From Bacillus sp. UNC41MFS5 (GTDB lineage Bacteria > Bacillota > Bacilli > Bacillales_B > DSM-18226): a stretch of 64,000 bases of DNA. The position numbers were made by a program, and so were the translations under genes. This document shows, one piece after another, positions 17,805-27,183 of this stretch. Location of the stretch: assembly GCF_000686805.1 (NCBI RefSeq), contig NZ_JMLP01000010.1, forward strand, positions 248,001-312,000. Reading direction: 5' to 3'. Each line of letters starts with the position of its first letter. Within the stretch, counting starts at the first letter, position 1. The notes beneath the pieces were generated by a model. The model ran no database searches and was not told the origin of the DNA. It worked only from the letters and a program-made list of their open reading frames with translations.

Positions 17805-18932
17805 TTAATTCAGTAAATTAAAATATATTTGTTCATATTGTTCAACGATTTGATCCGCTTTAAATTTGGTTTTTGCTGTGTAAATGGACTGTTTAGAAAA
17901 TTGCTGATGAAGTGCTGCATCATTTAAAACTGACAATGCTCTACTGGAAATAGCCTCGATATCTCCTACTTCACAAATAAATCCATTGGCACCATGATTT
18001 ATAACCTCTGGTACACCGCCAACATTCGTCCCAATACAAGGGACACCACATGCCATCGCCTCTAAGGCAACAAGGCCAAAGCTTTCTTTCTCTGATAATA
18101 ACAACATTAAATCACTAATCGAGTACAATTCCTCTAAACTCTCTTGTTTTCCTAGAAAAATGACTTGATCTTCTAAGCCCAACTCTCTGACAAGCTTACA
18201 AACGATGGTCATTTCGGGACCATCACCGACCAACAGTAATTTCGCAGGCATTGCTGATGCAATCTTGGCAAAAGATTTCACTACATCTTTTACTCGTTTT
18301 ACTGGACGGAAATTGGAAACATGAATGATCACTTTCTCTTCTTCCCTTATCTCAAAATCTGACTTTAAAGCAAGTGAATCTGTTTTTTTATAGATACGGT
18401 CATCAATAAAATTATAGACTGTTTCAATTGTTTTATCCGGATTGATGAGGTCATAAGTTTGATCAACAAGCGCCTTCGAAACAGCAGTTACCACATCAGA
18501 TTTTTCTATTCCAAATTTAATCGCATCTGTCAACGAAGGATCATACCCTAAAACGGTTATGTCTGTTCCGTGCAAGGTAGTGACGATTTTAAAATCTCGG
18601 TGACTCATTTGCTTGGCTAATATAGCACAAACCGCGTGAGGAATAGCATAGTGAACATGAAGCAGATCTAATTTTTCCCGATTAGCTACTTCCGCCATTT
18701 TACTTGCTAAAGCAATATCGTAAGGTGGGTACTGAAATAAGGAATATTGATTCACTTCAACTTGATGATAATAGATATTATGGTAAATTTTGTTCAACCT
18801 AAAAGGGATGCTTGATGAAATGAAATGAATTTCATGACCTTTTTCAGCCAGCATTTTTCCTAATTCCGTTGCTACCACCCCTGAACCGCCTACTGTTGGA
18901 TAGCAAGTAATTCCAATTTTTAGTTTCCTCAT
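17805..18932 (-). CDS. bshA: BshA, N-acetyl-alpha-D-glucosaminyl L-malate synthase
   Basis: First step of bacillithiol synthesis: UDP-GlcNAc plus malate. A 375-aa GT4 (GT-B fold) glycosyltransferase with [15 protein letters not shown] at the N-terminus, [37 protein letters not shown] and [18 protein letters not shown]. It lies directly downstream of bshB1 with 2 nt between, as in B. subtilis (ypjH-ypjG). Confidence 0.95.
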   Translation of the reverse strand: MRKLKIGITCYPTVGGSGVVATELGKMLAEKGHEIHFISSSIPFRLNKIYHNIYYHQVEVNQYSLFQYPPYDIALASKMAEVANREKLDLLHVHYAIPHAVCAILAKQMSHRDFKIVTTLHGTDITVLGYDPSLTDAIKFGIEKSDVVTAVSKALVDQTYDLINPDKTIETVYNFIDDRIYKKTDSLALKSDFEIREEEKVIIHVSNFRPVKRVKDVVKSFAKIASAMPAKLLLVGDGPEMTIVCKLVRELGLEDQVIFLGKQESLEELYSISDLMLLLSEKESFGLVALEAMACGVPCIGTNVGGVPEVINHGANGFICEVGDIEAISSRALSVLNDAALHQQFSKQSIYTAKTKFKADQIVEQYEQIYFNLLN

Positions 18933-18934
18933 GG

Positions 18935-19645
18935 TTATTCTCCTATCAAATCTCGATTCAAAAGAATGGGAACTTTCGTTTTGAACCCTTCAGCAAATGT
19001 AACCCCAACGAGCTTGCCAAACATTCTTTCCCTTGCCTCTACTGTTTCAATATACCCATTTACAAGCGGGGTATTGTAGGTTTCTTCTGTTTGCTGGAAT
19101 TGGCTCTTATACTCCCTTAATGCTTGGAGTTTTTTATCTATGTATTGAGAAATATCGATAACAAAATCTGGTTTATGAAAACCATTAATCATATAAAAAT
19201 AAACTCTTTCTACTCGGTGGGCTGGTTCATTTCCTTCTGTTACATATTTTCGTATTCCAGCAGAAAAAACTGCCTCCTCCACTAAACTAGCACAATTTCC
19301 ATGGTCTGGATGGCGGTCTTCAAAATAAGGCGCAAACACAATTTGAGGCTTATTTTTTCTTATGACCCTTGCAATTTCTCTTATGTTTTCTTCTTTAAGA
19401 AATAACCCCCTATCTGGAAAACCTAAGGAGGTTCTACATGAAACTTTTAGCACTTCAGCTGCTTTCGCTGCCTCTAACTTTCTTAATTCTACGTTCCCAT
19501 TTGAAGAGAGGTCGGCATCTGTTAGATCACAGATACCCACACGTTTTCCTTCAGATGTAAATTTTGCAATAGTCCCCGCCATGCCTATCTCGACATCATC
19601 CGCATGGGCACCAAATGCAAGGACTTCAAGGTGTTGATTAATCAT
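18935..19645 (-). CDS. bshB1: BshB1, N-acetylglucosaminyl-malate deacetylase
   Basis: Second step of bacillithiol synthesis. This 236-aa LmbE/PIG-L-type zinc deacetylase has the metal motif [10 protein letters not shown] and the downstream RHPDHGN. The [11 protein letters not shown] region and the C-terminus match the family. I chose ATG 19645 (GGTGG 6 nt upstream). ATG 19657 is possible and adds four residues. The gene overlaps the mgsA end by 8 bp. Confidence 0.93.
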   Translation of the reverse strand: MINQHLEVLAFGAHADDVEIGMAGTIAKFTSEGKRVGICDLTDADLSSNGNVELRKLEAAKAAEVLKVSCRTSLGFPDRGLFLKEENIREIARVIRKNKPQIVFAPYFEDRHPDHGNCASLVEEAVFSAGIRKYVTEGNEPAHRVERVYFYMINGFHKPDFVIDISQYIDKKLQALREYKSQFQQTEETYNTPLVNGYIETVEARERMFGKLVGVTFAEGFKTKVPILLNRDLIGE

Positions 19646-20054
19646 TAATTCCACCATTCTCTTTAATTATATTTCTCCATTCAATAAGCCCCAGTTCTAA
19701 ACCTCTTATTAGCAATTCTGCAGTTCCCATATTGGTTGCAAGTGGTATGGAGTAAACATCACATAGCCTTACTAATGCAGTAACATCTGGTTCATGCGGC
19801 TGAGCGGTTAATGGATCTCGGAAAAAGAAAACAGCATCCATATCATTTTGGGCAATCATGGCACCAATTTGCTGGTCACCGCCAAGCGGTCCGGATTGGA
19901 ACCGTGTAATACTCAATCCTGTTGCATCACTAATTCTTTGCCCAGTTGTCCCAGTAGCAAATAAAGAGTGCTTCGAAAAAATATTCTGATAAGCTATCGC
20001 GAACTGCACCAAATCATTTTTCTTATTATCATGAGCAATTAAAGCAATATTCAT
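19638..20054 (-). CDS. mgsA: Methylglyoxal synthase
   Basis: Converts dihydroxyacetone phosphate to methylglyoxal and phosphate. The 138-aa protein has [34 protein letters not shown] (phosphate loop with the catalytic Asp) and [12 protein letters not shown]. Methylglyoxal is detoxified through bacillithiol in Bacillus, which suits the adjacency to bshA/bshB1. ATG follows AGGAGG. Confidence 0.96.
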   Translation of the reverse strand: MNIALIAHDNKKNDLVQFAIAYQNIFSKHSLFATGTTGQRISDATGLSITRFQSGPLGGDQQIGAMIAQNDMDAVFFFRDPLTAQPHEPDVTALVRLCDVYSIPLATNMGTAELLIRGLELGLIEWRNIIKENGGIND

Positions 20055-20065
20055 TAAAATTCCTC

Positions 20066-20869
20066 CTACCCTAAAATATTTTCAAGGCCATAAACAAAGG
20101 TATTATGTGACATCACAGACTCCACTGCCACTTTTACCCCAGACATAAACGATTCTCGGTTGTAGGAATCGTGCCTGATTGTTAAAGTCTGACCATCTGA
20201 GCCGAATAAAACCTGTTGATGCGCGACCAATCCAGGCAAGCGGACCGAGTGAATATGCATTCCATCAAAATTCGCTCCCCGTGCACCTTCTATTGTTTCT
20301 TTTTCATTAGGGTGGCCTTGATTTTTTGACTCTCGAACTGTAGAAATCATTTCAGCAGTTTTTACCGCAGTTCCAGACGGTGCGTCCAACTTCTGGTCGT
20401 GGTGCAACTCAATAATTTCTACATCATCAAAATATTTTCCAGCCATTTGGGAAAATTTCATCATTAACACAGCACCAATGGCAAAATTCGGTGCGATGAT
20501 ACAACCCAGATCCTTTTCCTGACAAATACGTTCTAATTCCTCTAAATCACTAGTGGTAAATCCTGTCGTACCTACAACTGGGCGTACATTGTAAGTAAGC
20601 GCAGTTTTTGCATGGTGCATACCCACTTCAGGAGTGGTTAGATCAATTAACACATCTGCTTGAACATTTTGCAGGCATGTTTCAACATTTGAATAAACTT
20701 GCACATTATGTATTGAATGAAAACCTTCTAAATCGCTTAACATGATTCCATCATACTTATGATCCACAGCTGCAACTAGTTCAAAGTGTTCGGTATTAGT
20801 GACCAACTTAACTGCTTCGCTCCCCATTTTGCCACGCGGCCCAGCGATGATAATTTTTACTTTTTCCAT
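20066..20869 (-). CDS. dapB: 4-hydroxy-tetrahydrodipicolinate reductase
   Basis: NAD(P)H-dependent step of lysine, diaminopimelate and dipicolinate synthesis. 267 aa, the B. subtilis length. Motifs: [15 protein letters not shown] (nucleotide-binding), [19 protein letters not shown], and [15 protein letters not shown] (catalytic His/Lys). ATG 20869 is chosen; an in-frame GTG at 20878 lies within the GGAGTGA ribosome site and overlaps the ypjD stop. Confidence 0.95.
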   Translation of the reverse strand: MEKVKIIIAGPRGKMGSEAVKLVTNTEHFELVAAVDHKYDGIMLSDLEGFHSIHNVQVYSNVETCLQNVQADVLIDLTTPEVGMHHAKTALTYNVRPVVGTTGFTTSDLEELERICQEKDLGCIIAPNFAIGAVLMMKFSQMAGKYFDDVEIIELHHDQKLDAPSGTAVKTAEMISTVRESKNQGHPNEKETIEGARGANFDGMHIHSVRLPGLVAHQQVLFGSDGQTLTIRHDSYNRESFMSGVKVAVESVMSHNTFVYGLENILG

Positions 20870-20874
20870 AACAT

Positions 20875-21219
20875 TCACTCCATTTTTCCTTCATTTATTC
20901 TTGTCCAACGATCTTTGTCTCTTGTCTTAAATTTTGCCATGACATAATCATGTGCATCTTCGAGGCTAATATTTAAAGAATTAGCAAAGCAAATTAATAC
21001 AAATAAAAGATCCCCCAATTCTTCCTCAATCGCTTTTTCAGTTTCACTAGTTTTTTTGGGTTTCTCCCCATAGTAATGATTTACTTCTCTAGCAAACTCC
21101 CCTAGTTCCTCTGTAAGTCGCGCCAGCATTGCCAGTGGACTGAAATACCCCTCTTTAAATTGACTAATGTACAAATCTACTTCTTGCTGAAGGTCTTTCA
21201 TCGTCTTTTCATTGGCCAA
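20875..21219 (-). CDS. ypjD: MazG-type nucleotide pyrophosphohydrolase YpjD
   Basis: A 114-aa all-alpha NTP pyrophosphatase with the Mg-binding pattern [10 protein letters not shown] and, further on, [11 protein letters not shown]. Probably cleans up non-canonical nucleotides. The start is TTG 21219 with GAGGTGA before it; the next ATG is six codons in. First gene of the ypjD-dapB-mgsA-bshB1-bshA-cca-birA series. Confidence 0.9.
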   Translation of the reverse strand: MANEKTMKDLQQEVDLYISQFKEGYFSPLAMLARLTEELGEFAREVNHYYGEKPKKTSETEKAIEEELGDLLFVLICFANSLNISLEDAHDYVMAKFKTRDKDRWTRINEGKME

Positions 21220-21342
21220 TTTGTCTTCACCTCGTTATTATGACTGATACTTATGTCCATTTTCTTATTCATTGTTTATGTTAGCTAAATTATCTGGGTT
21301 TTACAAATGTTTTCATTTATATTTAGTCTTTTTCACTACTCA

Positions 21343-21371
21343 TTGCTCTAGCATTTTTAATTCGATATAAT
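21343..21371 (+). promoter_or_regulatory. Sigma-A promoter of ypjC
   Basis: TTGCTC (21343-21348), 17 nt, TATAAT (21366-21371). It lies in the divergent ypjD-ypjC spacer, about 45 nt before the ypjC start. Confidence 0.6.
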
Positions 21372-21416
21372 AAAAACCGCCATATAAGAGAATTTATGGC
21401 AGAGGGGGGATTATGA

Positions 21417-22289
21417 ATGTTAACAGGACTTAAATTTAAAAACATATTGTTCATCCTTTTAGGGGCTGCAATCATGTCGTTTGGACTTGTCAATTTTAAT
21501 ATGCAAAACAAGTTGGCTGAGGGTGGTTTCACTGGGATTGCGCTCTTATTTTATTTCTTGTTCAAGTGGGATCCGTCCTATTCAAATTTATTTTTAAATA
21601 TTCCACTTTTTTTTATTGGGTGGAAATTGTTAGGACGGAATACATTTTTATATACCATAATAGGCACGGTAGGAGTATCGATTTTTTTATGGATATTTCA
21701 ACGCTATGCCATTGAGATGCCACTTGAAAGTGATTTAACATTAGCTGCATTATTTGCTGGAGTTTTAACAGGCATTGGTTTAGGAGTAATCTTTCGTTAT
21801 GGTGGAACAACGGGCGGAGTCGATATTATTGCAAGGCTCGTCCAAAAATATGCAGGCTGGAATATGGGGAAAACGATGTTCTTATTTGATGCATGTGTTA
21901 TCGCCTTATCACTAGTTACATATTTAAATTATAAACAGGCAATGTATACACTTGTAGCTGTTTTTATCGGTGCAAGAGTCATCGATTTTATCTTAGAAGG
22001 TGCGTATTCTGCAAGAGGGGCGATGATTATTTCGGAAAAAAACGAACAAATTGCCGCAAAAATTATGGAGGAAATGGACCGAGGAGTTACTGCCTTAAAA
22101 GGTTATGGATCATATACAAAAAGTGAACGTGAGGTCTTATATTGTGTTGTGGCTAAAAATGAAATCGTTCGGTTAAAAAATGTAATCACCTCGGTCGATC
22201 CTCATGCCTTTGTTTCCATTACCATAGTCCATGATGTTCATGGAGAAGGATTTACCCTAGATGAAAATAAAATGCCGTTAGTAGATTAA
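21417..22289 (+). CDS. ypjC: YpjC, YitT/DUF2179 family membrane protein
   Basis: 290 aa. About five hydrophobic membrane segments in residues 1-190 (for example ILFILLGAAIMSFGLVNF, LFLNIPLFFIGW, TIIGTVGVSIFLWIF) are followed by a cytoplasmic DUF2179 domain (about 195-285) with DRGVTALKGYGSYTKSEREVLYCVV. GGTTGGVDIIARL is typical of YitT-like proteins. Substrate and function are unknown. It is transcribed opposite to its neighbours from its own promoter. Confidence 0.88.
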   Translation: MLTGLKFKNILFILLGAAIMSFGLVNFNMQNKLAEGGFTGIALLFYFLFKWDPSYSNLFLNIPLFFIGWKLLGRNTFLYTIIGTVGVSIFLWIFQRYAIEMPLESDLTLAALFAGVLTGIGLGVIFRYGGTTGGVDIIARLVQKYAGWNMGKTMFLFDACVIALSLVTYLNYKQAMYTLVAVFIGARVIDFILEGAYSARGAMIISEKNEQIAAKIMEEMDRGVTALKGYGSYTKSEREVLYCVVAKNEIVRLKNVITSVDPHAFVSITIVHDVHGEGFTLDENKMPLVD

Positions 22290-22316
22290 AAAGCAATGTC
22301 CATGGACATTGCTTTT
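22289..22316. terminator. Bidirectional terminator between ypjC and ypjB
   Basis: AAAAGCAATGTCC and GGACATTGCTTTT form a perfect inverted repeat with T-runs on both strands. The ypjB stop follows directly. Confidence 0.9.
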
Positions 22317-23108
22317 TTATTTTAAATCTCTCGATCGGTCTTTTTTATGGTTCTTGTCACCTTGATATTTTCTCCAGCCCACGTAGGATAATGTCATGAT
22401 AATAATGCTTCCAGTGGATATAATAACCCACCAAATGTTAGGATCTGCCTCATCCTCTTCCATGTTGGAAAAGAGTTTGACTAAGTCCGTATCTAGTTTA
22501 TCTAATTCCTGCTGACTTTTCGTATCACTTACTACTAAGGAACGGTATTCATTTATAAAATCAATCCGTGCATCTAATCTTTGTACATTTTCTACGGACA
22601 CATCAATTTTCATACTTGGATAGATGACATTGTACAAAGATAAAAATGAGTTGAAGTTTGTATGAAAGTTTCCAGAATCACCTTTTTTAGCGGCATCTTT
22701 TGCTTGATGAAAAGCAGTCATAATTTGATCTTCCATTTCAACCCATAAGGGTTGATGACTTGTAGCTATCGCATCAATAACAAGTCGAAATTTGACTAAT
22801 TTATTAATTCGTTCCTCATACTTCATGTTGGAACTAACCGCCGCTTCCATTGCTTCATCATGGGAGGTGTTAATTATTCTCACCTCATCCATGGTTAATG
22901 GTGGATCCGTACCAGTAATACTAGTGAACTGATTTGAAAAATAATCAAGGAGTCTTTTTGCATCTTCATATCTATGAAACTTCACCATTTGGAGTGCTTC
23001 ATCTGAAATATCATCCAGCTTCTCCATTGGCGATTGTTGTTCTGCATAAATAGTTGTGGGAGTAAGCATCATGATAATTACAAATAAAAATAACCATTTG
23101 ATTTTCAA
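22317..23108 (-). CDS. ypjB: Sporulation protein YpjB
   Basis: 263 aa with a signal peptide (WLFLFVIIMMLTPTTIYA), a long helical extracytoplasmic domain, and one C-terminal membrane helix (about 228-246, WWVIISTGSIIIMTLSYVGW) with a basic tail. This layout fits YpjB, reported as a sporulation protein of unknown mechanism. The start is TTG 23108 behind GGGGGG. It lies just downstream of ypjA. Confidence 0.82.
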   Translation of the reverse strand: MKIKWLFLFVIIMMLTPTTIYAEQQSPMEKLDDISDEALQMVKFHRYEDAKRLLDYFSNQFTSITGTDPPLTMDEVRIINTSHDEAMEAAVSSNMKYEERINKLVKFRLVIDAIATSHQPLWVEMEDQIMTAFHQAKDAAKKGDSGNFHTNFNSFLSLYNVIYPSMKIDVSVENVQRLDARIDFINEYRSLVVSDTKSQQELDKLDTDLVKLFSNMEEDEADPNIWWVIISTGSIIIMTLSYVGWRKYQGDKNHKKDRSRDLK

Positions 23109-23174
23109 TCCTTGTCCCCCCTTTCATTACTAATAAAATGTATGTATGGGTGGACAAGGTTAGACCATATTGGA

Positions 23175-23768
23175 TTATTTTATTTCAAGTTTATACCGAT
23201 TTGGCCGAATGGAAAAATAATAGGCAAGCGCGATGGAAAGAATCGAGAGCCAGAAAGTAAAATAGCCAATTTGCGGGGTGTAGCGGTCAAGCATATGATA
23301 GCTTGGCAACATAAAAAAAACATAATCAATCACATCATTATGTAATGTCCAGATAGCTGTGATGATTAAATGCCACCATTTAAAACGGTAAAATGGAGCA
23401 TATAAAACACCTTGGACAGCCATTGCGAAATGGGAAAATATCAGCATATAGCCAACTGCATCAAGTTCTCCTTGGACAAAGTAGACTAAAATGTTCATTA
23501 CCACTGCCCAAATTCCATATTTAAAAAGTGTTACAATCGCCAGAGCCTCTATTAAAGGCCAGTTTTTTCGTAATAGAAAGGCAATCAGAACGAAAACAAA
23601 AAATAGACTAGCAGTTGGGCTGTCAGGAACGAATGGCAGGAAAATTGCAGGTGTTTCTTTTAGTTGCCATCCATACCAGTAATATCCATATACGGTTCCT
23701 GCTATATTGATAAATAATAACAACTTCATAATTGACCGATTGGCCAAGAGAGGATAAATCCAACTCAC
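23175..23768 (-). CDS. ypjA: YpjA, DUF1405 membrane protein
   Basis: 197 aa with about five to six membrane helices (KLLLFINIAGTVYGYYWYGW, SLFFVFVLIAFLL, WAVVMNILVYFV, LIFSHFAMAVQGVLYAPFY, FWLSILSIALAYYF). Matches the DUF1405 family; function unknown. GTG 23768 was chosen over TTG 23774 because AAAGGAG lies 7 nt before it. It sits between the qcrABC terminator and ypjB. Confidence 0.82.
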   Translation of the reverse strand: MSWIYPLLANRSIMKLLLFINIAGTVYGYYWYGWQLKETPAIFLPFVPDSPTASLFFVFVLIAFLLRKNWPLIEALAIVTLFKYGIWAVVMNILVYFVQGELDAVGYMLIFSHFAMAVQGVLYAPFYRFKWWHLIITAIWTLHNDVIDYVFFMLPSYHMLDRYTPQIGYFTFWLSILSIALAYYFSIRPNRYKLEIK

Positions 23769-23800
23769 AAGCAAGCTCCTTTCACTATTTTTTCATGAAG

Positions 23801-23831
23801 AAAAAAGCTGACGATCGTTCGTCAGCTTTTC
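23801..23831 (-). terminator. Terminator of qcrABC
   Basis: On the minus strand AAAAGCTGACGAACGATCGTCAGCTTTTTT is a strong stem-loop with a T-run, 14 nt after the qcrC stop. Confidence 0.9.
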
Positions 23832-23844
23832 AACAATTCGATTA

Positions 23845-24618
23845 TTACTTACCAAGACCTGAGATAAATTCAGAAAGTGTTTTAAGTTCTTCATCAGTAC
23901 CTTTGAAGATTCCGGCCGGCATCTTTCCGCCTTTACCTTCTTTAGCAATTGTGGCAATTTCTTCTGGTTTCAAGCCAGTACCTACTAATGCAGGAGCACC
24001 GGCACCACCTGAAAGATTTTCACCGTGACATGTAATACATGTATTAGCACTTGCTATTTTATAGCCGGCACTTGACTTATCAATATCAACCTTTGCAACA
24101 ATTTTACCTTGACGTTCAGCCTGTGCCCAGTCATGTGTCGCAACAGATTCCCAAGTTAAATACACGGTGGCAGCTAACGCCAAAAGCATAGCTGCAGTTG
24201 CAACTGGACGCTTCATTGGACGTCGTTCCGGACCATTATCCAGGAACGGAGCTAATAGTAAGCCTCCAAAAGCAAGTCCTGGCATAATCATTGCCCCGAT
24301 AACCGTATACGGTCCGGATGCATATGAATATTTTAGTAATTGATACAAAAATAAGAAATACCAGTCTGGCAATGGAATGTACCCAGTATCAGTAGGGTCC
24401 GCTATCCTTTCAAGCGGAGCCGGATGGGCAACAGTTAAACATAAAAAGCCGACAAGAAATACGGCTCCTATCATCCATTCTTTCAAAAGGAAGTTAGGCC
24501 AGAACGCCTCTGTTTTACCAGGGTATTCAGAGTAATCTTTCGGAATCATTTTTTTTCGTTCAGAAGGTGCTAAAACACGTGAATCACCAACGAACTTTAA
24601 TCCTTTACCGCGATGCAT
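23845..24618 (-). CDS. qcrC: Menaquinol:cytochrome c reductase, cytochrome b/c subunit
   Basis: A 257-aa fusion of a subunit-IV-like membrane part (DPTDTGYIPLPDWYFLFLYQLLKYSYAS, several helices) with a C-terminal cytochrome c domain. The heme site is CITCH near residue 199, and KMPAGIF supplies the likely axial Met. It works in the membrane-bound b6c1-type complex, passing electrons from menaquinol to cytochrome c. Last gene of qcrABC; ATG follows AAGGAGGGGG. Confidence 0.95.
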   Translation of the reverse strand: MHRGKGLKFVGDSRVLAPSERKKMIPKDYSEYPGKTEAFWPNFLLKEWMIGAVFLVGFLCLTVAHPAPLERIADPTDTGYIPLPDWYFLFLYQLLKYSYASGPYTVIGAMIMPGLAFGGLLLAPFLDNGPERRPMKRPVATAAMLLALAATVYLTWESVATHDWAQAERQGKIVAKVDIDKSSAGYKIASANTCITCHGENLSGGAGAPALVGTGLKPEEIATIAKEGKGGKMPAGIFKGTDEELKTLSEFISGLGK

Positions 24619-24684
24619 CGAGCAATCCCCCTCCTTTTTCCGTAGTTAGTAGAAAAACATCGATTGTAAAAAAAAGCCGTTTTT

Positions 24685-25359
24685 TTATAGTGGTCCAGAA
24701 ATACCTTGTTTACGAATCATTAAGAAGTGGGCTCCCATTAATCCAAGCAATGCACCTGGCAGGAAGAATACATGAATCGCAAAGAAGCGGGTTAATGTTT
24801 GTGCACCAACAATATGTTCATGTCCTGCAAGTAAAACCTTAACCTGTGTGCCTATAAATGGTGTTGCTTCGGCGATCTGCAGACCTACCTTTGTTGCAAA
24901 TAACGCTTTCATATCCCATGGTAATAAGTAACCTGTAAAGCCTAAGCCAAGCATTACGAAGAAAATAAGCACTCCGACTACCCAGTTTAATTCACGAGGT
25001 TTTTTATATGCACCTTGGAAGAAAACACGTAGTGTATGTAAGAACATCATTACAAGTACTAAACTTGCGCCCCAGTGATGCATACCACGGACAATTTGTC
25101 CAAAAGCAACTTCATTTTGAAGATAATAAACCGATTCCCATGCGTTTTTAATATCTGGTACATAGTACATGGTTAAAAACATACCAGAGAGAATTTGAAT
25201 GACTGTAACGAAGAATGTAAGACCTCCAAAGCAGTATACAAACGCTGAAAAGTGATGCGCTGGATTAACATGCTCAGGTACTTCATGGTCTGCGATATCG
25301 CGCCACAAAGGCGTAATATCTAAACGTTCATCTACCCAATCGTAAATCTTGTTTAACAT
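24685..25359 (-). CDS. qcrB: Menaquinol:cytochrome c reductase, cytochrome b6 subunit
   Basis: A 224-aa four-helix diheme cytochrome b. Heme-ligand histidines lie in RGMHHWGASL and in the fourth-helix region FFAIHVFFLPGALLG. VPEHVNPAHHFSAFVYCFGG, SGMFLTMYYVPD and GYLLPWDMKALFATKV are b6-type quinol-site motifs. It begins 2 nt after qcrA. Confidence 0.95.
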   Translation of the reverse strand: MLNKIYDWVDERLDITPLWRDIADHEVPEHVNPAHHFSAFVYCFGGLTFFVTVIQILSGMFLTMYYVPDIKNAWESVYYLQNEVAFGQIVRGMHHWGASLVLVMMFLHTLRVFFQGAYKKPRELNWVVGVLIFFVMLGLGFTGYLLPWDMKALFATKVGLQIAEATPFIGTQVKVLLAGHEHIVGAQTLTRFFAIHVFFLPGALLGLMGAHFLMIRKQGISGPL

Positions 25360-25360
25360 G

Positions 25361-25867
25361 TTACGCCTCCTTCCGTGGTTCAGCTTTACCTAAATAAAGA
25401 AAACCGTCTTTTTCCTTGAATGGATATACATCAAGCGGGTGAAGTGGTGGTGTACCTGGAACGTTGGTTCCATCCTTTGTATAACGGCCATAATGGCATG
25501 GACAGAAGAACTGGTTTGGATGTTCCTTGTCTGTATTCCAGTTAACCGTACAGCCCAAATGTTTACACGTTGGTGAAAGGGCTACAATTTTACCTGCATC
25601 ATTCTTATAAACCCAAGCAGTATTTGTTACCTCTGACTCGTACCATGCATCCTTTTGCTTAAAGGTAAAGTCAACCCGAACCGGTTCGTCCGTTATTTCA
25701 GAAATCTTTTGCTTTGTTGCGATGAAATCTCCGCCTTCTTCAGCCTTTAAAACAGGATCAACTGCAAATCTTACCATAGGCATTAACATACCAGCTGCCA
25801 TGAAGCCGCCTACCCCTGTTAATGTGTAGCTTAAAAATTGACGTCTTGAAACGCGTTGCTTACTCAT
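25361..25867 (-). CDS. qcrA: Menaquinol:cytochrome c reductase, Rieske iron-sulfur subunit
   Basis: 168 aa. The N-terminal anchor is preceded by SRRQFLSYTLTG, a twin-arginine-type signal. The Rieske 2Fe-2S ligands are in CKHLGC and CPCHYG, with the conserved GTPPLHPLDVYPF after them. ATG 25867 follows GAGGGGGGGAT; the upstream in-frame extension to 25912 has no support. First gene of qcrABC. Confidence 0.95.
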   Translation of the reverse strand: MSKQRVSRRQFLSYTLTGVGGFMAAGMLMPMVRFAVDPVLKAEEGGDFIATKQKISEITDEPVRVDFTFKQKDAWYESEVTNTAWVYKNDAGKIVALSPTCKHLGCTVNWNTDKEHPNQFFCPCHYGRYTKDGTNVPGTPPLHPLDVYPFKEKDGFLYLGKAEPRKEA

Positions 25868-25944
25868 GCTTATATCCCCCCCTCTATTCACGAAGTTAAG
25901 TCCAACGGACAAAATTTAAACACATATAAAACTAGGACATAACA

Positions 25945-25973
25945 ATGATATATCAATCTTCATGTTAGGTCAA
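25945..25973 (-). promoter_or_regulatory. Sigma-A promoter of qcrABC
   Basis: On the minus strand TTGACC (25973-25968), 17 nt, TATCAT (25950-25945), about 75 nt upstream of the qcrA start. Confidence 0.7.
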
Positions 25974-26010
25974 TATCATACTATTTTAAAAACATGCTTA
26001 AAAGATGGTT

Positions 26011-26472
26011 TTACTCATTTTCATGCCATTTTTGCGTAAATAGATCTAATAATTGTTTTACTTGACTATCGACAACTGCCATTTTCTGTGAATCATTCAT
26101 ATGTTCCAGCGGGATTGATGGAAGCCATATAACTGTTCCAGATAGTTCTTCTCGTGTTCTCCATTCAATTTCGGATGTTATGTAAAATATGTGTTTAAAC
26201 TCCCCCTTTTTAAGGCTATCCTCCCAATCCTTCAAATCACTAATAGTATTTTCACCATTTTTGGACTTCAAATATGTATATGGAGGCAATAATAATAATC
26301 TTCCTGTAAATTGCCTTTCTAAATGGCCTGTTAGCAATGTGATAAATTCTACACCGGTCGCAGACTGTTTCATCTCCCCCCCAACAGAAACGGCCAGTAA
26401 CGGTACAACAGCTGTGTCTACATACTCCTTTGCATTCAAATACGTCTCAATATCTTGAGGTGTCCATTTCAT
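26011..26472 (-). CDS. ypiF: YpiF, DUF2487 protein
   Basis: A 153-aa soluble protein starting MKWTPQDIETYLNAKEYVDT, with VVPLLAVSVGGEM and ERQFTGRLLLLPPYTYL. It matches the DUF2487/YpiF family of unknown function, located beside qcrA in Bacillus. ATG 26472 (AAAGGTTGG upstream) is preferred over an in-frame GTG at 26499. Confidence 0.82.
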   Translation of the reverse strand: MKWTPQDIETYLNAKEYVDTAVVPLLAVSVGGEMKQSATGVEFITLLTGHLERQFTGRLLLLPPYTYLKSKNGENTISDLKDWEDSLKKGEFKHIFYITSEIEWRTREELSGTVIWLPSIPLEHMNDSQKMAVVDSQVKQLLDLFTQKWHENE

Positions 26473-26568
26473 ATCTATGCACCAACCTTTTGATTTCACT
26501 ATTATTATAATATCATTTTCTACAGAAACAATAAAAGATATAGGGCAATAATTAGAAAAATTCCAAAC

Positions 26569-26602
26569 AAAAAGGAAGCTGCTTATCGCACGCTTCCTTT
26601 TT
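26569..26602 (-). terminator. Terminator overlapping the end of ypiB
   Basis: On the minus strand AAAAAGGAAGC ... GCTTCCTTTTT; the 5' arm is the last coding stretch of ypiB and the stop codon (26583-26585) lies in the loop. Confidence 0.8.
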
Positions 26603-27149
26603 GTTCAGTCATTGTTAATGTATTAAGTTTTTGTGTCAGGATTTGAAATGTCTTTCGATCTTGATTATCTAGGGCCTCATCGATTAATTGAAGGATTTTC
26701 TCACGTTGAAAGTGTTCGATACTCCGCTGCAGTAGTTGTTCTGCAATGATGCCATCCTTCTCATTCACTTGCAGGTGTTTGGGAACGTATAAATTTTCTT
26801 CGAGAACCGCAGCATACTGGTGTGCCTGATTAGCAGCATGAAAGTTTAATTGGATAAAAATATCCTCATCACGATTTAAGCGAATATCGTGAAAGGACTT
26901 TTCAGCATCAGTAGTCATCACATTTTCTTTATAGAATCTAAATGGTACCTTATCCACGCAATGTGTAGACATAATTAAACCTCTCGGACAATACTGTGCT
27001 TGCTCCACAAAATGGACTTTCTCCATTAGTTGATCGTGGCTCATTAGATAGTTAAGAATCCAAACACATTCTCTTCTCTTTAATTGATAATGATTTAAAA
27101 ACCAACGAATAAAGTCCTTCTTCTCGTTGACAGAAACAGGGGTTGCCAT
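26583..27149 (-). CDS. ypiB: YpiB, UPF0302 protein with IDEAL domain
   Basis: 188 aa. UPF0302 domain (about 1-110: [46 protein letters not shown]) followed by an IDEAL-type C-terminus with [18 protein letters not shown]. Function unknown; IDEAL domains often mediate protein-protein contacts. ATG 27149 follows GAGGAGGG. It is downstream of ypiA, 34 nt apart. Confidence 0.87.
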   Translation of the reverse strand: MATPVSVNEKKDFIRWFLNHYQLKRRECVWILNYLMSHDQLMEKVHFVEQAQYCPRGLIMSTHCVDKVPFRFYKENVMTTDAEKSFHDIRLNRDEDIFIQLNFHAANQAHQYAAVLEENLYVPKHLQVNEKDGIIAEQLLQRSIEHFQREKILQLIDEALDNQDRKTFQILTQKLNTLTMTEQKGSVR

Positions 27150-27183
27150 GATAGTTTCCCTCCTCTGCAAATTCAGCTTTTTT